A DNA stretch of 64,000 bases from Ricordea florida (taxonomy: Eukaryota > Cnidaria > Anthozoa > Corallimorpharia > Ricordeidae), in the NCBI GenBank assembly GCA_949710005.1, contig OX453272.1, positions 42,873,157-42,937,156 of the forward strand, in the 5' to 3' direction. Shown here piece after piece: positions 1 through 9,834 of the stretch. How positions within the stretch are numbered: position 1 is the stretch's first letter; each line of letters opens with the position of its first letter. The notes under the pieces are model-generated. The model was not told the DNA's origin and did not search any database. It saw only the letters and a list, made by a program, of their open reading frames with translations. The translations under genes were made by a program, and so were the position numbers.

Positions 1-223
1 AGTTTTAAAGCCATTCTTGCCCTTCTTCAGCGTTGTTTTCATGTGAAGAGTCACGCCTTTGAAGCTGGGATCACAAGGATTTACACTTCGCACCGGTTTA
101 AGTGGTTTTCTAGGACTCACTCGTTTGTCGGTTTGAGCAGACTTCTTTGGTGTCTTGAACAAAATCTTCTGTTGGTCGAAATCTTCAGTTGATGTTTGGC
201 TTGACCCGGCGCTGTCGTCACTA
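1..223 (-). CDS. Exon 2 (partial) of the unrecognised left-edge gene
   Basis: This is an open frame from an acceptor at 224-225 to the window edge. It encodes an acidic/serine-rich start, then a basic PRKPLKPVRSVNPCDPSF-like segment. The frame matches exon 1. Confidence 0.55.
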
Positions 224-1112
224 CTGGGAAAAGTGGAAAATATGTACATTTGAACGGAACAACAACCACTCCAAAGGGACGAAAGTTTGAGCGCATTATC
301 ACTTTTCAATTTGCAAGCATATAGTCTTACGTTTCGCAAACTGCTCGTTGTCAAAGTGATTGACAACAAAATTTAATTTCAACTTTGTACACACTTTGTA
401 CACAGCAGTCTAGGGGAAAACAAGTATCACCCTGATTTCTCACCTCGCACATGTGATTTTAAAATTTAGCGACTCCTATAATTACTAATCATTGTTAAAA
501 AGGGGCAAACAACAAAAACATTTCTTTCTCGGGCTTTGAAATGTAAATCACACTTAGCGTATGGTTCCAATTTTGTTTCATGGTGGAAAGGGGTTGGAAA
601 ATATTCTCACCTTATTGGCCATGGGCTTTCGATATGTTCACAAGATTCATTTTCTACACTTGAAGGTAAACAGTCGGAACGTATTTTAGGATTTGGGGTC
701 TTTCAGTGAGACAAAACATGAAATCGGAATGAGCGGGCAAGCTTTTATAACGTAAATCTACATCTTTTTTAATTCAGAGTAGACAAAAGTCTTCTCGTCG
801 TTGCTTTAGCAGGTCTTGGCTAAACTTAAAAGTTACCCTTGAAAATAAATAGACTGAACAAAGTATATACCTGGAAAATACAAAAGCACTGGTCGAACAG
901 ATGTCATCATCGTGGCTTGGAGTTGTGGAGTCCGAAGAAAAGCTAGCATTCGGCTCATGGCTACGATACTTCTCCTCTTTCATCTTAGATATGGGATCAT
1001 AGGTTGCTCCACTCATGTTGGGAAAAAATCCCTCATATCTCCGAAGATCAGTTAGAGATTTAGGTACTCCATTGGAGTGGTAAATCATATGTTTTCCGAA
1101 GAAAGAAGCCAT
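1..1112 (-). CDS. Unrecognised gene, first two exons, runs off the left edge
   Basis: Two open segments join in phase on the minus strand. Exon 1 runs from the ATG at 1112 to 871 and ends in a donor (CAG|gtatat). Exon 2 starts at 223 after a pyrimidine-rich stretch and a cag acceptor, and stays open to base 1. The junction splits a serine codon (AG|T), so the frame is kept. The product begins MASFFGKHMIYHSNGVPKS, followed by a serine-, threonine- and aspartate-rich stretch and a lysine/proline-rich basic segment (KTPKKS, SPRKPLKP). It looks like the disordered N-terminus of a nuclear or regulatory protein, and I do not recognise the family. The reading frame stays open upstream of the ATG to about 1268, but without an earlier ATG. 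The real 3' part lies outside the window. Confidence 0.6.
871..1112 (-). CDS. Exon 1 of the unrecognised left-edge gene
   Basis: This exon has 242 coding nt, giving 80 codons plus 2 nt. It begins at the first in-frame ATG (GATATGG context) and ends at a GT donor at 870/869. Confidence 0.55.
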
Positions 1113-2199
1113 ATCTCCAACCGACCTGCTGTTCGTACAAAAGATCGCACCGAAGTACAGAGCGGCGTGCGGCTCAACAAGTTTGAGTTCCGCGCCAGGC
1201 AGCTTCGAACCAATCAAATTGCAAGAATGTGGCGCGCAATCGTAGAGCGCACGGTGGCAGCTTGACAATTTCCCTCCTCTTTTTCACAAGTTTTTTAAAA
1301 ACATACTTTCATTAAAGGAACAAAACAATCTTTTTGTAAAAACTTTGTCCTCAAAAGATATTAATTTCGATTACATAAACAGAGGAATTGGGAATTTATC
1401 TTCTAGGTAGATCAAACAGCGATACTGTGGTCATACATTGCTTCGTATCTACTTGCAAAATCTACCATTGTTAGTACAGTTATGTCAACCCGAATATATT
1501 CTCATTAGACCGAAACTGCCTTTTATATTTATGCATACAACAGCTGATTACTTGGCACCACCCATATATTTAATCCCTTGCATTACTAATTAGATTTTAT
1601 GAACTATTAGATTTTTTGTCTATCAGGCTCGATCAAGAACATTCAGTTCTTATCGGATCATACCCGGCTCACATTCAAAAACACTTTCTGCCCTGATCAT
1701 CCGAACGTAAATTAACAGCATACTTTGGAAAATTAATTTACGTCACTGAGGGCGAAGCCTTGCATGCCGGTCTCACGGCAACGAACTGAAAAGCTGTTCG
1801 GGAGACAAAATGGGCTGTAAAAGGGGTAATACATTCATGTCCTATATACACCAAACATTTAGAGCATTGTAACTCTTGTGCTTTCCAAGATATCTTGCTG
1901 AAAAAAATTCATCAAGTAAGAAACAACGTGTAGAAATATAAGGTCTTTTGCTGCAAACGTTTTCGTGTAATTATCGATTGAACACTCAAACAGGTCTTCA
2001 AGAACGGCTCCAAAATATTGGACATGAATGTATTACCGTAAAAGGCTCGTTCCCCAGCTGTTTTAGTCCCTTCACGCCAGACCTCGCGTGCAAACAAGCG
2101 AACAACGACATACCATTAAGCGCAGGGGCGCAGCTGCCTTTAAGCCATCAAGCCCGGGCTTAACAGGAATTTTGAGACAAAATAAGTTGCTATTGATGC
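1113..2199. other. Intergenic stretch, nothing recognised
   Basis: This AT-rich sequence lies upstream of the left-edge gene. The short open frames here show no family signature and no splice context. It presumably holds the promoter of that gene, but no core element could be singled out. Confidence 0.4.
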
Positions 2200-2375
2200 A
2201 AATGAATATATGAAAGACTATATATTTGAACTGCGGAGTAATATGTAATGACATTAATTGATCATCGCAGTTATGTGCAAACTTAAGCAGCTGTGAAATT
2301 TAAGCCTGAAAGAAACTCAGGCCTGAACGGGATTCGAACCCATGACCTCTGCGATACCGATAAGTTGTTATTATT
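2200..2375 (-). repeat. tRNA-derived SINE remnant
   Basis: The minus strand contains a B-box-like GGGTTCGAATCCCGTT followed by a GCCTGA-type tail. The same arrangement is seen in the better copy at 4902-5161. The A-box half is degraded. I read this as a decayed copy of the same SINE family. Confidence 0.5.
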
Positions 2376-2384
2376 AGCTCTCAG

Positions 2385-2600
2385 TGTACGCGCGCTGTGA
2401 TTGGTCAATTTAGCGGGCCGTACTTCACTGTACGGCCCGCTAAAGTTTGTTTTGGTCGCCAAAATGACTCCAGAGATATAATAAATATCTTATTAACCTC
2501 GTTTTCTCGGTCCGTACTGTAAAATAGGGATCCTCGTTCCGTATTTTACAGTACGGACCTCGAACTCGATTAATAAGAGGGATTTATTACTTTGTCATTT
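2385..2600. repeat. Two foldback hairpins (MITE-like)
   Basis: A perfect-looking hairpin at about 2412-2443 pairs TAGCGGGCCGTAC with its complement. A second one at about 2509-2558 pairs GGTCCGTACTGTAAAATA with its complement. They sit next to a GCGCGCTGTGATTGG motif that also occurs in other foldback repeats of this window. No coding potential was seen. Confidence 0.55.
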
Positions 2601-3126
2601 TAGGGGTCTTTTAATCTCTTATAGTAAGGAGAAGCGTATCTAAGCTTTTTAGACGTTCGACAATTCAACAGAGTAATAAAATTCAAATCATTATCTAGTT
2701 TATTCGGAGCCTCTGATCGTAAGCGGCTTTAGGTCGTGTTCACATAGCCGTGTGCACAAAGCCCATGGCAAATACTACACGGGGTCTTCACTGAACACTA
2801 TATCTACACTTTTTATCAGGGATTGGTTGAAGCCAGGTGTCCATCAAGGTGCTCCTATTGAAGCTTAGAGCGAAGACTCAATTAAGGTAATCATGCTATC
2901 ACTCTACTTATAATTATGCGGTCAGTGAGCAAATAACCCAAATCAGCCAATCAGATTACTTCATTCCAGTATCGGACAAGTACAGTGGCTCGATTCCTCA
3001 AAATTCCCGTAGCTCCATTTTTGGTTGGAGTTTACAGAACTAAGTCTCCCAGGGGGTTTTGGAAAATAAGGGAACGAAGGTGAAATATCGTAAGGAATCG
3101 AACAAGGAAACATAACTCCAGTTTTA

Positions 3127-3423
3127 GGGACGGACCATTAGAAAAGTGATGGGGGGGTGGGGGGGTGGGGAAATTTCAGCTTGCACAATTTTTTTTTTTC
3201 GCTCACTGCCTTTGCAGGAATTTTTTTTTTCAGGTGAACCTCTCTGCACGATTTTTTTTACTACGTGTGACAAAGTCACAATTGGACCTTCCTTCTGCAT
3301 GAATTTTTTTTTTCCTTCTTCTTTGCATGAATTTTTTTTTTTTTTGGCATTTTTGCCTAGCATGAATTTTTTTTTGTTTTTTTCCCCACCCCCCCCCCCA
3401 TCACTTTTCTAATGGTCCGTCCC
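3127..3423. mobile_element. PIF/Harbinger-like MITE with T-rich internal repeats
   Basis: This 297-bp element has terminal inverted repeats of about 40 bp that start GGGACGGACCATT and continue into a G-run. It is flanked by the 3-bp duplication TTA (3124-3126 and 3424-3426). A TTA duplication and GG-initial termini fit PIF/Harbinger. The interior is an imperfect tandem array of T-runs spaced by words such as TGCATGAA and TTGCACAA. The open frames across it are low-complexity artefacts. A relative of the interior lies at 63480-63670 without the termini. Confidence 0.75.
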
Positions 3424-3779
3424 TTAATCTAAAACTATTGCATTGATCTGCGACAAGAGAAAATGAGGAAAGAGAACATAACCCCGTCTGATATCATAAG
3501 GGGACAGAATCTATTTTTAACGTGGAATCTATTTATATCTCGTTCCATGGCTGCGCGGTTTCCACATGGCGCCTTGAAATTACAACCACGTGATGAGAAC
3601 GACATCAGCCATTGGTCAGTTAAAATAGTTTTCGGATATAAAAATAGCGATCATAAATTAGCTTTCCGGTGGGTCCAATCAGTTACAGGGAATTTAGAGA
3701 AACGAGTCTTCTGCAGTTCAGCGTGAGCCTGCAGATTTTGAACTTTCAATTTTGCTTTGTATGTTAAGACCGGATCAAT

Positions 3780-3898
3780 GTCGGTATCTGAGCAACTGTG
3801 CACCTACCCCTCCCCTAACCCAACAAGTTGTAATAAGTTAAAAAGTTAGCGTTAATGGCTTAGGGGAGGGGTAGGTGTACAGTTGCCCAGATACTGAC
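3780..3898. mobile_element. Foldback MITE, 119 bp
   Basis: The terminal inverted repeats are about 39 bp. They begin GTCGGTATCTG and end in the C-rich block CCTACCCCTCCCCTAA, leaving a spacer of roughly 40 bp. AAT occurs next to both ends and could be a 3-bp target duplication. Confidence 0.6.
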
Positions 3899-4261
3899 AA
3901 TAATCCTTAGGACCCTGTAAGGCCGATATTCCTTCAATTCACCGCGGCCCTCACGATTACTCAAAAAGGTAAATAACAGCAAGAACAACAACAAAAACAG
4001 CAACGCTTATTACATTCAACACTAGCTATAATAAAATTTTGTATACCCAAATTTAAAAGCTATTCGAGTTGGGTGGAGCAGAGATAAATTTATAATAGAT
4101 AATTAATATATTTACGATGACAGAGATTACGAAAAGAAGTATTTAATATTTAAGAATAATGTCAGTGTACAAGAGCGACTGAATGTTTCTATGCGTCGGT
4201 TTGTCGATCTGTGTGCTTTGTTGTTTCTACTTGAAGCTAAAACTATATCATAAAGCGAATG

Positions 4262-4428
4262 AAGAAGCCTAAGCCGTGTATTACACTGTGATTAAAACAC
4301 TTCGGGCATTTGAGAACACTCGAGAAATGTAGAAACCACTCGCCTCAGTACGGCTCGTGTTTTCTACATTTCACTCGTGTTCTCAAATGCCCGTCGTGTT
4401 TCACTTAATACACGGCTTAGGCTTCTTT
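4262..4428. mobile_element. Foldback MITE, about 167 bp
   Basis: The arms of about 75 bp begin AAGAAGCCTAAGCCGTGTA and pair through GGGCATTTGAGAACACTCG to TGTAGAAA. The loop is short and contains CTCAGTACGGCTCG. The element is palindromic and non-coding. Confidence 0.65.
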
Positions 4429-4901
4429 ATTTGTTAAATAAGGTTCTACAGTGGAATGCAGATTAAAATTCTGTTTAATTGATTGTTGATAATCTTAAAA
4501 TTCAATAATATTTGACTAAACGTTTTACTCTACATGAAGGATATCATAAATATCAAGTTAAGATTCTTTCGAGGGGAAGAACAGAGGGATAGCAGCGATA
4601 GGGAATTCATTCAATAAGACTAATTGAAACAATATCGTTTGACAAAATGCCTAATTCTATGAATAATTTCGTAAGTTTCTAGATAAATTAAAATATCGAA
4701 AAGTAAACTTGTTATTTTCCTAGAGAAGTCGTTCTTTCTAATGTTTCTTAGTGTTGAGAAATGTATGACCTTTGTGGATAAGTTGACAAGTTTCCCGAAA
4801 AACAACGTTAAAATTTAAAAATTCCATAGAGAAGTAAATTCTTGTGGAGTAGAGAAATAGATGGAAAGAACGAGATAAAAGCAAACTAAAATGGTTGATA
4901 C

Positions 4902-5161
4902 TAAATGAATGTAAATATATGAGAATTTCGTATATGAAAGATCCTCGCAGTTACGTAAGTGACATAGTCAGTTGTCAAGATAAGACCTGGAAAAATTCAG
5001 GATTGAACTGGATTCGAACCCATGACCTTGCGATACCGGTGTAATGCTCTAACCAACCAACTGAGCTATGAAGCCAACTGCGACCTGGTCATTTGTGAGT
5101 TCGTACTAGACCCATAGAGGATGGAGAAATGAATGTAAATGTCTGAGGATTTCATATATAT
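4902..5161 (-). repeat. tRNA-derived SINE, intact head
   Basis: Read on the minus strand, the head has an A box (ATAGCTCAGTTGGTTGG) and a B box (GGTTCGAATCC) about 50 nt apart, which are the internal Pol III promoter elements of a tRNA. The body ends with CCAGGTCTTATC. AATGAATGTAAAT occurs as a direct repeat at both sides (4904 and 5129). It is tRNA-derived rather than a functional tRNA, because the acceptor stem does not close cleanly. Confidence 0.6.
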
Positions 5162-5164
5162 AAC

Positions 5165-5757
5165 AACGACAACAACAACAATTTATTGAAACAGGCATTT
5201 ACAGTCTGAACAATACCTACCCACAAGTAGTTAAAAACTAGTCGAGGCAGGTAGGTATGACTAAGTTAAACTTATTACAATTACGTTTTCTTTGGCTCTA
5301 TACATGTTTTTATTTACAAGAATTTCAGATAAAGAGCAATAAAAGATTATGAAATAGCAAAATGAAATAAAAAAAAAACAAAAAAATATTTGGTTCACTG
5401 TCAATATTGTTAGTCGAAGTTACAGGAATTACCCTATTTTTACCAATTTTTCATTATTTCTAGGATCGAAGATGGTTGAAGGTATAGATTCTCTTGTTTG
5501 AAGATTTTAATAAGTGTTTCATGAATTTGTTTTTTGAATAAGTTTCTACTTGGAGTCTTTTTAATAATTTCAGGTAAAGCGTTCCATAAACGTACTCCAA
5601 ATCGAGAAAATGAGTTCTTTAGTTGTTCAAGGCGAGAAGGTATGAGAAAGAATTTGTTGGTAGTGGCTGATCTGGTATTATAAGAATGAATATCTGAAAC
5701 ATGCATAAATAAATTTTGAATACGAGCAGATGCTAGCTTGTTCTGGATATCGTACAT
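5165..5757 (-). mobile_element. CR1/L2-like LINE, 3' fragment (reverse transcriptase C-terminus)
   Basis: The 105-codon frame at 5440-5757 contains HSYNTRSATTNKF, PSRLEQLKNSFSRFGVRLWN and a final lysine-rich tail. This is the conserved C-terminal block that follows the polymerase domain in CR1/L2-type LINEs. The rest of the reverse transcriptase is absent, so the copy is 5'-truncated near 5758. The non-coding 3' part runs down to about 5165, ending in AACAACAACAACA-type simple sequence. Confidence 0.75.
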
Positions 5758-6305
5758 ATATATGTGCGCTGTGGTATAAAGATATTTAACAAAACGCTTG
5801 AGCGCGTTTACGCAGATGGGTAATATGTAGAAAACTTTATTCTTCCCACGATCATGCAGGCCCCCGAAGGAAAACCTGTGATATATAAGTTAAATAGAAT
5901 TAAAAAAAGCCGGGATAATAAGTCATCCAAGAATTCAATCTCCGGTCACTATTTGAGAAGTGAACAAAGTGGTTCGACTAGAGAACTTCTTTCTCCACAT
6001 ATGATGAACATTCCGGTAGTGTTGTGCGTGATCGGCTGTTGCGTTTATCCACACCGATGGACCCCTGAACTCGAACGTGATTCCAGTGTGGACTGGAGCC
6101 AATGAAATCGTATATACTAAAAAAACATGGCTATATGTGACTACGATAAAAAAAGGAAGAAACACGGCAAATGAATCGAAGAATTCAATATAAACAATTC
6201 AAGCGATTCTATCGACGAGGTGCCCAGTTCGAACTCTAAAAAGGTGCTGGAGTCAGCTTGGAAATCGCGCAAGTGGTTGAAAGCTTAATTTGCCCCCGTA
6301 AATTC
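5758..6305. other. Intergenic, nothing recognised
   Basis: This stretch of mixed sequence has only short unsupported frames on both strands. No repeat ends or splice context were seen. Confidence 0.4.
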
Positions 6306-6466
6306 TAGATTCCTTGGTGGCGCAGTGGTATCGCGCGCACTTGCCCTTCAATCTGATGTTTCGCTAGGGCTCGAGTTCAAACCTCGGAGGATGATAACTT
6401 ATACTCTTGTTGAAAAAACGCGAACACGTATCGCGCGATGCGAGAATCGTTGAAAAAAAAAAAAAC
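6306..6466 (+). repeat. tRNA-derived SINE (second family), plus-strand copy
   Basis: The head contains the A-box-like TGGCGCAGTGGTATCG and the B-box-like GAGTTCAAACC, then ACTCTTGTTG and an A-run at 6453-6466. A second copy lies on the other strand at 29366-29526 and shares CACTTGCCC, CAATCTGATGTTTC and the ACTCTTGTTG tail. Finding the same head and tail twice supports a SINE rather than a single tRNA pseudogene. Confidence 0.6.
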
Positions 6467-7252
6467 GTGCCAATTTGTGACTAAAAAAGAAAGGAAAGAG
6501 AAAAAAGGAACTCTCCCGAAACCTGGACTCGTTCGCTTTCTGCATCCCGCATAATTAAATGAAACATCCTCGAACTTAAAAATGACCGCCTTCCAATTGT
6601 CTTAATAGCAGCGTTGCGCTGGTGTCGTCGGAATCTTGTTCAAGCCAGAATTTTTTCAGGTCTTTTCTTGGCAACTGACTACATAACTGCGAGGATCTTT
6701 CATTTATCAAATACGGTTGATACTGTTCGGGAGCTTTCCAAAGAGTGGTTACACTGCATTGTTTGATCAGCAGATAAAAAAAAGAGCCACACTGGATAGT
6801 CAAACAAACAGTGCCAGAGGACAGCATCGATACACTACTGTCCAGTAGCTTTCCGAAGACTGCGCATGCTGGCTGGCTGTTTGTTACTAGTCAGATTACC
6901 CATTGGCCGCCCAAGCTCGAATTTCAGCACTACCATGGGTGACTTAGTCAAGTTTTGCCTTCACTGCGGTTTTTGGGTGCACATGGAGCAAAAGGTGACA
7001 GAGTGAGTCACCCACCGGGTAGTGTTGAAATTCGACACCGTTGGACGATTCACTATCACAAGCTTGAGTAGAAAGGAATGGTCTTTAAGTTTTAAGTAGA
7101 ATTTGCTCATTTTTTGCGAGATGCTCGAATATTTTCGGAATTGAGACATTCCCTGAGAGTAGATTAGACGGCGTTCTAGACCAGAGAGCGAAGCTTGGGC
7201 CTAGTAGGGAGAACAAGGACATATGCATATAATTAGACAGTTTGGAGTTGGT

Positions 7253-7359
7253 CGCCATATTGAATGACTTTACGACCGCCATATTGAATGTTTTATGGAA
7301 TATATGATTTTAAGGTTGCCATGTTGAATGGATTACGTTATGGTCGCCATATTGAATTC
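7253..7359 (+). promoter_or_regulatory. Subterminal repeats of CGCCATATTGAATG
   Basis: Four copies or near copies begin at about 7253, 7277, 7317 and 7345, and they are mirrored at about 20335-20450. The core CGCCATnTTG matches the YY1-type consensus. Clustered motifs just inside a terminus could bind the element's own recombinase or a host factor. That role is inferred. Confidence 0.45.
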
Positions 7360-7996
7360 ATAAACAGCGCCGGAAAAAGGGGTATAAATTACAGTAAACG
7401 CCCGAGAAAATCGCTGTCCTCTTAAAGGAAATTATGCATGCGGGCCGGGCATGTTGAGGCGCGCATACAGCAAGGCACTAATATACTGAATATACCTTTA
7501 CATTAACCACACAACGCATAGTTTCACGTTCAAAAAAAATAGTTTATTGTTCACACTAATAAAAATACAGTTCAGTAACACTGTCCTTCAATTATAGTAA
7601 AATGAGACTCCAGTGTCCTTGTCTGTAGCTTGATATAATGGTGGAATGTCCTTTTTGACATCTTCTATGACGACAAATTGTCTCTGTAGCTTGGGTTTTA
7701 TCGGTTGTTGGTTGTTGGACTGCCCGTGATGAGATGTACAATAAGACTCTTCATCTGCTCACTGAAAATATCGACAACTGTCTTTTCTGCGACAGGTAAG
7801 ATAGGGTCTGAATGGATTTTTCTCTGATCTTGACACTCTCGTGGTTGGTACTTCCTTGTGGTGACACAGAGGTACCTGACCTCCCGCTTGTAGCTTGTAG
7901 TCAGGAATCACGCGATCTCTCAGGCACTGATGATAACCGTGGATATTATCTTCATGACAGAAGACGGGACATTGTCTCCAGTCCAAACAACGTAAG

Positions 7997-8946
7997 CATA
8001 GCCAGAAATTCCGAACCAAAGTGGGCGGTGCTTATTTCTGTTACGCACCAGCACACATGATAACCTGTCAATAACGCTAGGGTGTGATTGGTCCATCTGT
8101 TAAAGGTCAACCAAAATGGCGTCGCGTAATAAAACTCAGAGAGGGTATTTATCCGAGCTAAATGCTAAATGCTGATGCCGACTTTGTTTTGCCAAAGAAA
8201 ATAATTAAGTACACAAGGTCTACTTATTGGGAAGTCGAAAAGCTCGTCGAAAGACGTGAAAGAAATGGAGCGGTAAGTGTTTGGCTGTAGCGCATGATTT
8301 CTTTTTGCCCGAAAACCAACAAAAAAAAAATAATAATTCCAAAATTCCCTCCAAAAAAGCATTATCCACCGAGCCTCCAGCCTCGTAATCACACCATGTA
8401 GCTACCAGTCTTTTATCTGTCGTTGAGCTGATGGTATCAAAATGGCGATCGTTTTGGCACAGAATTTAGTACAATTACTGTTCGTGGATGCCTTCATACT
8501 TGCTGAAAGTAAGCTAAAAAAGCCGCAAGATTTTCGGGGTTTACAAAGTCTTTTTTGCCGTAAATGTGGAATACCATCTTTGAACTTAAATTATTTGATT
8601 GGGATGGATCGATTCCAGCAGACGATTTCAGCTGAGTCAAGATGTTGAAAGTGTCATTGACGAAGGTACGCGCCATTTTAGTGTGTTGTAAAGGGCATTT
8701 ATTCGGAACAAAATAACCAAGAAAACCGCAACGAGTGTTTGATTTACCAAAACAAAATAATTATGCAATGAAAGTACTGATGCATATTATTCGATCTAAC
8801 ATTGGGATGGGGTTGTTGCATCGATTGTACGAATTTTATAAGCTGGTTTTATATGAATCTCATACTGATCCTTCTCTCTTCAGCAAGTTTAATATTCTAA
8901 GTGTTACGGTCTATTGCACACGCCCGGTTCGAAATTTCTGGCTATG
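7997..8946. mobile_element. 950-bp non-autonomous DNA transposon inside the left arm
   Basis: The terminal inverted repeats CATAGCCAGAAATT are followed by CGAACC after one mismatch. Comparison with the empty site in the right arm shows a clean join, CGTAAG|TAACG, so this reading gives no target duplication. Choosing ends two bases further in would give a GTAA duplication and a footprint in the other arm. Near the left end is a CCAAT motif (GTGATTGG), an ATG at 8116, and after a frame break a segment reading TYWEVEKLVERRERNGA that runs into a GTAAGT donor. This resembles the start of a chromodomain. The right part holds another ATG frame on the minus strand (8494-8676). Confidence 0.75.
8116..8273 (+). 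pseudogene. Chromodomain-like first exon carried by the 950-bp element
   Basis: An ATG after AAAATGGCG opens a short frame (MASRNKTQRGYLSEL). After a stop and frame change, the sequence continues VLPKKIIKYTRSTYWEVEK then LVERRERNGA and a donor |gtaagtg. The YWEVEKLVERR-NG pattern is how many chromodomains begin, and some DNA transposons and retroelements carry chromodomains. The exon is broken and the rest of the domain is absent. The assignment is tentative. Confidence 0.4.
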
Positions 8947-9400
8947 TAACGTTCACCTGAGGCAGGAGTAATAACTTCAAGATCTTTCAGACAGAGTTCA
9001 CACTTGGAGTAGCTCATCATCGAAATTGTGATGAGAAAGAGTCACTGACATTATGAATGTATGAATACGTTAGTTCTTTTGGGAACCAGACAAACAGGTT
9101 TTTTGAAGATCGGATACAAGTTTGTACGAGAAATACTTTTAGGCGCTTTACTTTAACCACCGAAATTTTTTTTTCCTGTTAAACCGGAATGACACAAACC
9201 AGTCACTGAATGTTTCTGCTGATAATTTATGAAAATAAAGGAACTGCATGGATGGAACAAATGATCAACCAACAACTCTTTGCGTTGGACATGGACGCTT
9301 TATATTATCGTTTTTAACCGACTGTGTTTGGGTGAGAAAGTGATACCATGTCTGAATAAGCTTTGAAATCGATCTTGTAGTGAGCTGGAACGTGCCATGA

Positions 9401-9763
9401 ACAAACAGGCGAGGCCAAAGACGCGTATTCATTGCATGGATGTATCCGTTGAATGATATTGCAAGAAAAAGAAGACCTTTTGTAGACAACATCCAACTCG
9501 TTCGAAAGTGTACCTCGAAGGATTGTTGGATATTTGTTGCGACAAATAGTCTCGTTATTCCGTGGTTACTGGCCGTAACCCATGAAACAACCCAGGAACT
9601 TATTAAACAGACATTTATACGTGGTGCAACAATAAATGAATTTCATAAATTGAAGGTGAATTTAAAACGTCGCAAACAGCTACTTGAGAAGCAAGTCACA
9701 TATCCACGAAATTCAAAAACTAGTGAAGTCAAACCTTTGAATGTTAGTTACTTCGATGGGTAG
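9401..9763 (+). CDS. Arm-encoded protein of unknown function, left copy
   Basis: An open frame begins after a stop at 9398-9400, with the first ATG at 9440, and ends at 9763. From the ATG it gives 107 residues. It is rich in Lys and Arg (ARKRRPF, NLKRRKQLLEKQ), has a hydrophobic stretch SLVIPWLLAVTH and ends NVSYFDG. The upstream open part adds an RR-rich segment. No family was recognised. The same frame, identical from the ATG, occurs in the right arm at 18885-19208. That identity may reflect recent arm homogenisation rather than selection. Antisense frames at 9265-9496 look like shadows. Confidence 0.4.
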   Translation, partial: TNRRGQRRVFIAWMYPLNDIARKRRPFVDNIQLVRKCTSKDCWIFVATNSLVIPWLLAVTHETTQELIKQTFIRGATINEFHKLKVNLKRRKQLLEKQVTYPRNSKTSEVKPLNVSYFDG

Positions 9764-9834
9764 AATATTGCACAACAAAGAAACACTAAACAAACCTAAA
9801 GTCTATGCGAAAGGTTAAACTGAAGGCCGCAAAC

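Larger units (their letters stand above)
7759..9020 (-). pseudogene. Left-arm copy of the GRF-like zinc-finger gene, split by an insertion
   Basis: The N-terminal part (start codons at 9015-9020) and the C-terminal part (7759-7996) match the intact right-arm gene. They are separated by the 950-bp element at 7997-8946. The C-terminal part differs from the right copy at one residue (Ile for Phe in RDRVxPDYK). The copy cannot make the full protein unless the insertion is spliced out. Confidence 0.75.

Noticed and set aside
3124-3412. Lysine-rich and phenylalanine-rich frames on both strands
   Set aside because: They are translations of T-runs inside a MITE.
6313-6391. A true tRNA gene
   Set aside because: A and B boxes are visible, but the acceptor stem does not pair properly and a sister copy with the same tail exists, so it is treated as a SINE.
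9265-9496. Antisense frames opposite the arm-encoded basic protein
   Set aside because: They mirror the other strand and disappear when the sense frame is taken as coding.
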